Shown here one piece after another: positions 1 through 5,598 of a DNA stretch of 9,982 bases. Origin of the DNA: Clostridia bacterium (GTDB taxonomy: Bacteria > Bacillota > Clostridia > Peptostreptococcales > Anaerovoracaceae). The notes below the pieces were generated by a model that was given only the letters and a program-made list of their open reading frames with translations, had not been told where the DNA came from and made no database searches. Numbering within the stretch: position 1 is the first letter of the stretch; each line of letters opens with the position of its first letter. Both the position numbers and the translations under genes were made by a program. The DNA lies in contig JAKSSQ010000056.1 of assembly GCA_024403005.1 (NCBI GenBank), forward strand, positions 1 through 9,982. The letters are read 5' to 3'.

Positions 1-11
1 GTAGGATACAT
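1..11 (-). CDS. Start of next operon gene, probably ispG (partial)
   Basis: Only the first three codons (Met-Tyr-Pro) and two bases of a fourth are visible before the window ends. The start is supported by an 11-base gap after the rseP stop and by a good Shine-Dalgarno, GAGGTG at 17-22 on the minus strand, five bases before the ATG. In Bacillota the gene after dxr and rseP is very often ispG (gcpE), the 4Fe-4S enzyme that makes HMBPP in the MEP isoprenoid pathway, so ispG is the best guess. That identity rests on gene order only; three residues cannot prove it. Confidence 0.5.
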
Positions 12-22
12 ATCTGCACCTC

Positions 23-1030
23 TTAATTTATTAAGTGGCTCACGTCGTTAATGGCGAGGAACACCATTAAACCCATAAGCAGAACCATGCCTGCTCCGTG
101 GATAAGGCCTTCTGCTTCGGCGGAAAGTCTGCCGCCGCTTAAAGTCCTTATAATTACAAAGAGTATTCTGCCGCCGTCCAGAGCCGGAACCGGGAGCAGG
201 TTTACGATTCCCAGGTTCAGGGAAATCATGGCCATAAAGAACAGTATGGACACGAGCCCCATTTTAGCCTGCTCGGCCGTCATGGATACGATGCCGACAA
301 CGCCTGCCACATCGTCTCTGGAAGCCTGCCCGTGAACCAATGTGTTGAGCCAGTCAAACATGGCCGTGGAGTAGGACTTCATGATAGTTATGGTCGCTTT
401 AAAAGCATTGCCTGCATTGTGTTCAACGCCGGCATTTATGCCTACCATGTACCTTCCGCTTTCGGAAAGCACCGGGGTGCATACATAATCTGTTGCGATG
501 CCGTCCTTAACGCCGGTTAAGACCAGTTCTTTTCCTTCGCTGGCGTTTATGGCGTTTACGACTTCGGTCCAGGAGTCGTATTCCACGTGGTTAACGGATG
601 TAATTCTGTCGCCACCTCTTATGCCGGCTTCCCAGGCAGGAGAGCCTTCCACTACGGAAGAAAGGGTCTGGGATGTCTGGCCTGCAAAAGTAAGCACGGA
701 GATAAGGATTACGAAGCAGAGCAGGATATTCATGAAGGCGCCTGCTGCCAGGACTATAATCCTCTGCCACCAGGGCTTTCTGCCGAAGCTGCGTTCATCG
801 TCTCCTTCGCCGTCTTCCCCTTCTATGGCGCAGAATCCGCCGATGGGCAGAGCTCTTACGGAGTATTCCGTTTCGCCCTTCTGCGTGTGCAGAAGCAGCG
901 GGCCCATACCGATTGAGAATTCGTTAACCTTAATTCCGAAGAGCTTGGCGGTTGCAAAGTGGCCGAACTCGTGGATTGCTATCATAATGCAGAACAGGAG
1001 AATCGCAGCAATATAGGATATTATTGTCAT
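23..1030 (-). CDS. rseP: RseP-type intramembrane site-2 zinc metalloprotease
   Basis: This is a membrane protease that cuts transmembrane segments of anti-sigma factors and leftover signal peptides (regulated intramembrane proteolysis). The 335-residue protein has the HExxH zinc motif, HEFGH at residues 20-24, inside the first membrane helix (about 4-26). A second helix lies near 91-115, one PDZ domain near 117-190, and the second active-site motif NLLPVPALDGGR at 277-288, with Asp285 as the expected third zinc ligand, followed by a last helix near 311-327. The acidic loop around 70-80 is usual in Bacillota homologues. The common GPVGI motif reads GVVGI (242-246), a mild change. Its ATG overlaps the dxr stop by four bases (ATGA) and has no clear Shine-Dalgarno, so translational coupling to dxr is likely. 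Length fits the single-PDZ Gram-positive form (RasP/YluC) rather than the longer two-PDZ E. coli form. Confidence 0.95.
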   Translation of the reverse strand: MTIISYIAAILLFCIMIAIHEFGHFATAKLFGIKVNEFSIGMGPLLLHTQKGETEYSVRALPIGGFCAIEGEDGEGDDERSFGRKPWWQRIIVLAAGAFMNILLCFVILISVLTFAGQTSQTLSSVVEGSPAWEAGIRGGDRITSVNHVEYDSWTEVVNAINASEGKELVLTGVKDGIATDYVCTPVLSESGRYMVGINAGVEHNAGNAFKATITIMKSYSTAMFDWLNTLVHGQASRDDVAGVVGIVSMTAEQAKMGLVSILFFMAMISLNLGIVNLLPVPALDGGRILFVIIRTLSGGRLSAEAEGLIHGAGMVLLMGLMVFLAINDVSHLIN

Positions 1031-2163
1031 TTATTTCTGATAAACTCCCTTGTTTCTCTTTCAACCTCGAAAATGTCTTCGAGGCATGTAATTTCGGAAG
1101 GCGCTTTGCGATCCAGGGCGGCTTCCACAAGCTGGCCGATCTGGCCGAAGCTTATTTCGTCGCGCAGGAATGCAGCTACAGCCTCTTCGTTTGCCGCGTT
1201 GAGCACAATGGGGCTGCTCTTTCCTTCTTCAATTGCTCTGTACGCCAGTCTTAAGCACTGGAAAGCGTTTAAATCCGGCTTTTCGAAATGCAGAGCACCG
1301 GCTGCGAAGAGATCCAGCGGTTCACCGACCTTGTCCAGGCGTCTGGGCCAGGATAAAGCGTAGGCGATGGGGACTCTCATGTCGGGTCTTCCCATCTGTC
1401 CGATTACGGAGCCGTCCATGAATTCAACAGCGGAATGCAGTATGCTTTCGGGATGAACGTGGACTTCGATGTCCTTTGGATCCATATCGAAGAGCCAGCT
1501 GGCTTCGATAACTTCCAGGCCTTTGTTCATCATGGTTGCAGAGTCTATTGTAATCTTTGCTCCCATGGTCCAGCGCGGGTGCTTAAGAGCCTGTGCCTTG
1601 GTTACGTTCATCATCTGCTCTCTGGTGTAGCCTCTGAAGGGGCCGCCGGAAGCAGTTAATATAATGCGCTTTACAGGATTGCCGTCGTTGCCCTGAATGC
1701 ACTGAAAAATTGCGGAGTGTTCGCTGTCTACAGGCAGGAAGTTGATTCCGTACTTCTTAACAGCGTCCATAATTAAGCTGCCGCCTGCCACGAGGGTTTC
1801 CTTGTTTGCGAAGGCGATGTCCTTGCCGGCTTTAATTGCTTCGTAGGTGGGTCTTATGCCCATCATGCCCAGAAGCGAATTTATAACCACGGTGCTGTCA
1901 GAATTCACTGCAGCATCTACGATGCCGTCCATTCCCCAGGAAAACTTAATTCCGGGAAATTCAGCAGCGAGCTTTTCAGCATCTTCCCTTGCACCGCAAA
2001 CAGCAAGAGCAGGCTTAAATTCCTTAAGCTGCTCCCTGAATAAATCTATGTTTTTTCCGCAGGTGAGCGCCGTTACGGCGAACTCCTCCGGATGATTTCT
2101 TACAACATCGAGGCTCTGGGTTCCGATGGAACCGGTTGAACCGAGGATGGCAATTTTCTTCAT
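1027..2163 (-). CDS. dxr: 1-deoxy-D-xylulose 5-phosphate reductoisomerase
   Basis: This cytoplasmic enzyme converts DXP to 2-C-methyl-D-erythritol 4-phosphate with NADPH and a divalent metal, the committed step of the MEP isoprenoid pathway. The 378-residue protein opens with the Rossmann motif GSTGSIG (8-14) and contains NKETLV (120-125), the metal-binding VDSEHS (145-150; Asp146 and Glu148), ASGGPFR (171-177), the flexible-loop HPRWTMG (195-201) and NKGLEVIEA (213-221), where Glu217 is the third expected metal ligand. All catalytic positions known from E. coli Dxr appear present, so it should be active and be the target of fosmidomycin-type inhibitors. It starts four bases after the cdsA stop with only a weak AGGT ribosome binding site, and its stop overlaps the rseP start. 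It therefore sits between phospholipid and protease genes in one tight operon. Confidence 0.98.
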   Translation of the reverse strand: MKKIAILGSTGSIGTQSLDVVRNHPEEFAVTALTCGKNIDLFREQLKEFKPALAVCGAREDAEKLAAEFPGIKFSWGMDGIVDAAVNSDSTVVINSLLGMMGIRPTYEAIKAGKDIAFANKETLVAGGSLIMDAVKKYGINFLPVDSEHSAIFQCIQGNDGNPVKRIILTASGGPFRGYTREQMMNVTKAQALKHPRWTMGAKITIDSATMMNKGLEVIEASWLFDMDPKDIEVHVHPESILHSAVEFMDGSVIGQMGRPDMRVPIAYALSWPRRLDKVGEPLDLFAAGALHFEKPDLNAFQCLRLAYRAIEEGKSSPIVLNAANEEAVAAFLRDEISFGQIGQLVEAALDRKAPSEITCLEDIFEVERETREFIRNK

Positions 2164-2167
2164 AATT

Positions 2168-2980
2168 TTACCTGTTAATGAAAAGTACTACGAAGTAGTA
2201 AACAAACGGTGCAGTCATGAGTACAGAGTCAAATCTGTCCAGGATGCCGCCGTGTCCGGGAATAAGGTTGCCGTAATCCTTAATGCCCATCTTGCGCTTG
2301 AAAGCGCTTGCTACGAGGTCGCCGCACTGTGCGACGAAGGAACCGAAGAAGCCCATTGCAAGGCAGTTAAGCAGGTGCTGGGGTGCAACAAAAGATGCTA
2401 CAACCGCACAGATGCATGTGCTGCCGATAATGCCGCCGATAGAGCCTTCTACGGTCTTTTTAGGGCTTATATGGGGGATAAGCTTGGTTTTTCCCAGGAA
2501 AACGCCCGAGAAGTAAGCGAAGATATCCGTCATAAAAGCGGTTAAAAATACCATCCAAACCATGATGGAATTCTCGGGAAGCTGGTCTATAAGGCTGATG
2601 TGTACATAGAAAAACGGTATGTACATAACGCCGATAATCGTTGCCAGAGAGTCCTGGATATTGTTCGTATCCTTTGTGAACAAACTTAGGCACAGACCGC
2701 TGAACGTGGTAATCGCTACCCAGAACAGCATGCCTTCCGCGAATTTATACTCTTCCAGCCCTCCGAAAAGGTGCATGGCTACAATGCCGAAAAGTATGAG
2801 TGTACATGCATATCCTACAAATTTAAAGGGTTTCACGCCCATGTTTTCGAAACCGTTGTAGAATTCGTGCAGTGCAACGAAACTTACGATGGCCATACTT
2901 ACGAAAAGAGGTGTTCCTCCGATAAATACGAGGGCAATGAACGGAAGCATAATTAGAGATGATACAATTCTGGTCTTCAT
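2168..2980 (-). CDS. cdsA: Phosphatidate cytidylyltransferase (CDP-diacylglycerol synthase)
   Basis: This integral membrane enzyme makes CDP-diacylglycerol from phosphatidic acid and CTP, the branch point for bacterial phospholipids. The 270-residue protein is strongly hydrophobic, with about seven or eight possible membrane helices beginning at residue 7. The C-terminal family signature is complete: Ser225, KR at 228-229, KD at 234-235, then PGHGGILDRFDS at 241-252, whose acidic residues bind the metal and CTP. Length is normal for the family. The ATG overlaps the uppS stop by four bases (ATGA), and a strong GGAGG lies six bases before it, inside the last codons of uppS, so it can be translated both by coupling and independently. 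dxr follows after four bases. Confidence 0.96.
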   Translation of the reverse strand: MKTRIVSSLIMLPFIALVFIGGTPLFVSMAIVSFVALHEFYNGFENMGVKPFKFVGYACTLILFGIVAMHLFGGLEEYKFAEGMLFWVAITTFSGLCLSLFTKDTNNIQDSLATIIGVMYIPFFYVHISLIDQLPENSIMVWMVFLTAFMTDIFAYFSGVFLGKTKLIPHISPKKTVEGSIGGIIGSTCICAVVASFVAPQHLLNCLAMGFFGSFVAQCGDLVASAFKRKMGIKDYGNLIPGHGGILDRFDSVLMTAPFVYYFVVLFINR

Positions 2981-3678
2981 TTAAGTCCTCCGAATCGTCT
3001 TTCTCTTCCGTTGTATGCTTCTATGGCTTTTTCCAGCTCTGCGGGAGTAAAATCGGGCCAGTAAACGTCTGTTACGTAGAGTTCGCTGTAAGCGCTCTGC
3101 CACGTAAGGAAATTGGACAGTCTGTATTCTCCGCCGGTTCTTATAATGAGGTCTGGATCGGGCATTTCTGCAGTATAAAGATAACTGCTTATCGTGTCTT
3201 CCGTGAGGTCTTCCTGTGAAATTTCTCCGCTGGCAACCTTATCCAGAATAGTTTTTACGCTCTTGAGGATTTCGGCTCTTCCGCCATAGTTTAAAGCAAC
3301 GTTAAAAACGAGCCCGTCGTTGTCTTTCGTAGTGTCCAGAGCATACTGAAGAGAGGCTCTGGCATCCTCCGGAAGAGCATGCCAGTCCCCTATTATATTT
3401 ACTCTTACATTATTTGCGTCGAGCTCTTTAATTTCCTGTTTTATGTACTTTACAACAAGTTTGAATATGCCGGAAACTTCGTCCTGGGGGCGCTTCCAGT
3501 TTTCCGTGGAAAACGCATAAACGGTAAGGTACTTAATTCCCATGGTGCTGGAAGCCTTAACGATTTCCTTTAGAGATTTCATACCTGCGTTGTGTCCCTG
3601 AACGCGGACCATGCCGCGCTCTTTAGCCCAGCGTCCGTTTCCGTCCATAATTATTGCTGTATGCTGAGGAATATTCAT
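2977..3678 (-). CDS. uppS: Isoprenyl transferase / undecaprenyl diphosphate synthase
   Basis: This cis-prenyltransferase extends farnesyl diphosphate with isopentenyl diphosphate to C55 undecaprenyl diphosphate, the lipid carrier for peptidoglycan and other wall polymers. The 233-residue protein carries the catalytic MDGNGRWA (11-18, Asp12), His29 in the following helix, FSTENW (56-61), NYGGR (130-134), and the diphosphate-binding DPDLIIRTGGEYRLSNFL (174-191), ending in ERRFGG (226-231). It consumes products of the MEP pathway, to which dxr in the same operon belongs. Its ATG shares one base with the frr stop (TAATG), and its stop overlaps cdsA. Chain length (C55 rather than a shorter product) is inferred from the housekeeping context, not from sequence. 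Confidence 0.97.
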   Translation of the reverse strand: MNIPQHTAIIMDGNGRWAKERGMVRVQGHNAGMKSLKEIVKASSTMGIKYLTVYAFSTENWKRPQDEVSGIFKLVVKYIKQEIKELDANNVRVNIIGDWHALPEDARASLQYALDTTKDNDGLVFNVALNYGGRAEILKSVKTILDKVASGEISQEDLTEDTISSYLYTAEMPDPDLIIRTGGEYRLSNFLTWQSAYSELYVTDVYWPDFTPAELEKAIEAYNGRERRFGGLK

Positions 3679-4232
3679 TAAATTTCCATCAGTTCCTTTT
3701 CTTTTTCAGCGATGATCTTGTCGATATCCTTCATGCACTTATCTGTAAGCTTCTGGATTTCGTCCATTTCGCCCTTGGAATCGTCTTCTGTGAATTCACC
3801 GGCCTTTTCTGCCTTCTTAACAGCGTCGTTTGCATCTCTGCGGCTGTTACGGATAGCAACCTTGGATTCTTCACCCATCTTCTTGATGACCTTTGTGAGT
3901 TCTTTTCTGCGTTCTTCTGTAACTACGGGGATTACCAGTCTGATAACCTTACCGTCGTTGGAAGGATTGATGCCCAGGTCGGAAACCATGATAGCCTTTT
4001 CGATGTTCTTTACGCTGGAAGGATCGAAAGGTGTAATCATGATAGTTCTGGGATCGGGAATGGAGATGTTAGCCATGTTCTTAACAGGTGTCGGTGTACC
4101 GTAGTAGTCTACCTGAATCTGGTCCAGAAGTGCAGCGTTAGCTCTGCCTGCACGAACGGAGTTTAATTCTTCCTTGAGAACGTGGAGAGTCTTCTCCATA
4201 TGTGTCTTATAATTATCAGTAATTGCGCTCAT
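3678..4232 (-). CDS. frr: Ribosome recycling factor
   Basis: This factor works with EF-G to split the post-termination ribosome into subunits. At 184 residues it is within one of the usual 185. Recognisable segments are VRAGRANA (26-33), YYGTPTPV (43-50) at the hinge with domain II, TEERRKEL (105-112) and the basic RNSRRDAND (128-136) on the long three-helix bundle that contacts 23S rRNA; the C-terminal part is strongly helical and charged. An excellent Shine-Dalgarno, AGGAGG at 4238-4243, overlaps the pyrH stop codon and lies five bases before the ATG, so strong independent initiation is expected. The pyrH-frr pair is almost universal in bacteria. Confidence 0.98.
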   Translation of the reverse strand: MSAITDNYKTHMEKTLHVLKEELNSVRAGRANAALLDQIQVDYYGTPTPVKNMANISIPDPRTIMITPFDPSSVKNIEKAIMVSDLGINPSNDGKVIRLVIPVVTEERRKELTKVIKKMGEESKVAIRNSRRDANDAVKKAEKAGEFTEDDSKGEMDEIQKLTDKCMKDIDKIIAEKEKELMEI

Positions 4233-4241
4233 TGTGTCCTC

Positions 4242-4949
4242 CTACTCAATGATAGTTCCGATAGCTTCGCCTGTTACGGCTCTGTAAATTGCATTCTGTT
4301 CTGCGAGACCGAATACATGGATTGTAATCTTGTTGTCTCTGCAGAGGCTGGCAGCTGTGGAGTCCATAACCTGAAGGTTGTCTTCCAGCACCTGCTGATG
4401 TGTAAGCTTTGTATATCTCTTTGCGTTGGGATTCTTTTCCGGGTCGCTGTCGTAAACTGCGTCTACCTTCTTAGCCAGCAGGATTACGTCTGCATCCATT
4501 TCTGCAGCTCTTAATGCGGCTGTTGTGTCTGTGGAGAAATACGGGCTTCCGATGCCTGCGGCAAAGATTACCACGCAGCCCTGTTCCAGTTCGTGTACAG
4601 CTTTTCTGCGGATGTAGGGTTCAGCGATTTCCTTCATTTCGATGGCTGTCTGTACTCTTGTGGGCAGACCTGCCTGTTCGAATGCATCCTGAAGAGCCAG
4701 TGCGTTAATGCATGTAGCCAGCATTCCCATGTAGTCTGCTGTAGCTCTGTCCATGCTTCCGCTGGTGCGTCCTCTCCAGAAGTTTCCGCCGCCAACTACT
4801 ACTGCTACCTGAACGCCCATGTCTGCCAGCTGCTTAACGTCTAAAGCTGTGTGGCGAAGCATTTCATCGTCCAGTCCTGTGTGCTTTTCGCCCGCAAGGG
4901 CTTCTCCGCTTATTTTGAGTATTACTCTCTTGTATTTAGGTTCCATCAT
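4242..4949 (-). CDS. pyrH: UMP kinase
   Basis: This enzyme phosphorylates UMP to UDP, feeding pyrimidine nucleotides and UDP-sugars for the cell wall. The 235-residue protein belongs to the amino-acid-kinase fold family: KRVILKISGEAL (7-18) binds phosphate, GGGNFWRGR (53-61) and DRATADYMGMLAT (67-79) bind UMP, and GIGSPYFSTDTTAALRA (132-148) is the conserved C-terminal-half signature. Two Met codons are adjacent at the start. The GGAG at 4955-4958 sits five bases from the first and eight from the second, so the second (4944-4946) may be the one used; the difference is a single residue. It is the first gene of the operon here, with its own promoter candidate, and no rpsB-tsf directly upstream. 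Confidence 0.98.
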   Translation of the reverse strand: MMEPKYKRVILKISGEALAGEKHTGLDDEMLRHTALDVKQLADMGVQVAVVVGGGNFWRGRTSGSMDRATADYMGMLATCINALALQDAFEQAGLPTRVQTAIEMKEIAEPYIRRKAVHELEQGCVVIFAAGIGSPYFSTDTTAALRAAEMDADVILLAKKVDAVYDSDPEKNPNAKRYTKLTHQQVLEDNLQVMDSTAASLCRDNKITIHVFGLAEQNAIYRAVTGEAIGTIIE

Positions 4950-4970
4950 AATGTCTCCATAAATATTAAC

Positions 4971-4998
4971 TTGATTTTAACTTAAAGAAGAGTATACC
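4971..4998 (+). promoter_or_regulatory. Candidate promoter of the tRNA-editing deacylase gene
   Basis: On the plus strand, TTGATT (4971-4976) is followed after 16 bases by TATACC (4993-4998), each with four of six consensus matches; TACCAT at 4995-5000 with an 18-base spacer is an alternative -10. The predicted start near 5006 leaves a leader of about 38 bases. It overlaps the opposing pyrH promoter at the GTATAC palindrome (4992-4997). It is weaker than the pyrH promoter by match count. Confidence 0.4.
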
Positions 4999-5019
4999 AT
5001 AGTTAAGTAATAATTTCCA
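4991..5019 (-). promoter_or_regulatory. Candidate sigma-A promoter of the pyrH operon
   Basis: Reading the minus strand, TGGAAA (5014-5019, four of six matches to TTGACA) is followed after 17 bases by TATACT (4991-4996, five of six matches to TATAAT). The -10 box is preceded by TGG, giving an extended -10 (TGnTATACT). Transcription should begin near 4984, leaving a 5' leader of about 35 bases before pyrH. This is the only good promoter seen upstream of the six-gene operon. Confidence 0.6.
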
Positions 5020-5043
5020 CAACTGATAAGAAAGGCATCCCCT

Positions 5044-5598
5044 ATGATTTATACAAAAGACGATCTGAGCACAACCACTCCCCCCGCAGAAGGAAGACTT
5101 CAGAAGGAAATGGACTCCTTTGCCCTTCTGGACAGCCTGGGCCTTGAATATGCGTGGATTTCCCACGAAGTTAAGATGACCATCGCAGACTGCGCAGATA
5201 TCGACCAGGTTCTGGAGATTGCGCTCTGCAAGAACCTGTTCCTCGTAAACAAGCAGGGCCAGTACTTCCTGCTCCTTATAAAAGGCGACAAGAAGTTCGT
5301 TACTAAGGATGTAAGCCATGCCATTGGGTCAAGCAGACTGCAGTTTGCCGGCGAAGACAAGCTCCTGGAATACCTTAACCTTACACCCGGCAGCATTACC
5401 GTCCTGGGCCTCATGTACGATAAGGAAAACAAGGTTCAGCTCATTATCGACAGCGACCTCTTAAAAGAAAAATACGCAGGAATGCATCCGTGCATAAACA
5501 CGACATCCCTGCGAATTAATACAGTCGATCTCATGGAAAAGGTCCTTCCGGCCCTCCACCATGAACCAATCATTATCGAGATTCCCTATTCAGAATAA
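5044..5598 (+). CDS. ProX/YbaK-family Ala-tRNA(Pro)-type editing deacylase
   Basis: This is probably a free-standing editing enzyme that hydrolyses mischarged aminoacyl-tRNA(Pro), relieving proline codon mistranslation; it corresponds to the editing domain inserted in some prolyl-tRNA synthetases. In the 184-residue protein the N-terminal EGRLQKEM (16-23) followed by the LLDSLGLEY helix is typical of the PrdX/ProX branch and supports the 5044 start. CKNLFL (62-67) contains Lys63, which aligns by recollection with the catalytic lysine of the family. LIKGDKKF (79-86) and GMHPCINTTSLRI (146-158) are the other conserved blocks. An AAAGG-like ribosome site lies just before the ATG. It is the only plus-strand gene here, divergent from pyrH and overlapping the 3' end of the EAL gene. 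The Ala specificity is inferred from subfamily resemblance; Cys-tRNA(Pro) deacylation is the alternative. Confidence 0.88.
   Translation: MIYTKDDLSTTTPPAEGRLQKEMDSFALLDSLGLEYAWISHEVKMTIADCADIDQVLEIALCKNLFLVNKQGQYFLLLIKGDKKFVTKDVSHAIGSSRLQFAGEDKLLEYLNLTPGSITVLGLMYDKENKVQLIIDSDLLKEKYAGMHPCINTTSLRINTVDLMEKVLPALHHEPIIIEIPYSE

Noticed and set aside
92..140. Clusters of CGCC/GGCGG-like and CTGC-rich words that look like short repeats.
   Set aside because: They vary in spacing and sequence and follow reading-frame codon use; there is no regular repeat unit or array.
780..830. The acidic run in RseP (residues 70-80) as an unusual insertion.
   Set aside because: As far as I recall, a similar acidic stretch after the membrane-reentrant region is common in Bacillota RseP proteins.
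498..1016. A 172-codon open frame on the plus strand opposite the N-terminal half of rseP.
   Set aside because: It is a shadow of rseP, with no ribosome binding site or recognisable domain.
3654..4166. A 170-codon open frame on the plus strand opposite frr.
   Set aside because: The opposite strand encodes a near-perfect ribosome recycling factor; the product is Phe/Cys-rich with no family features.
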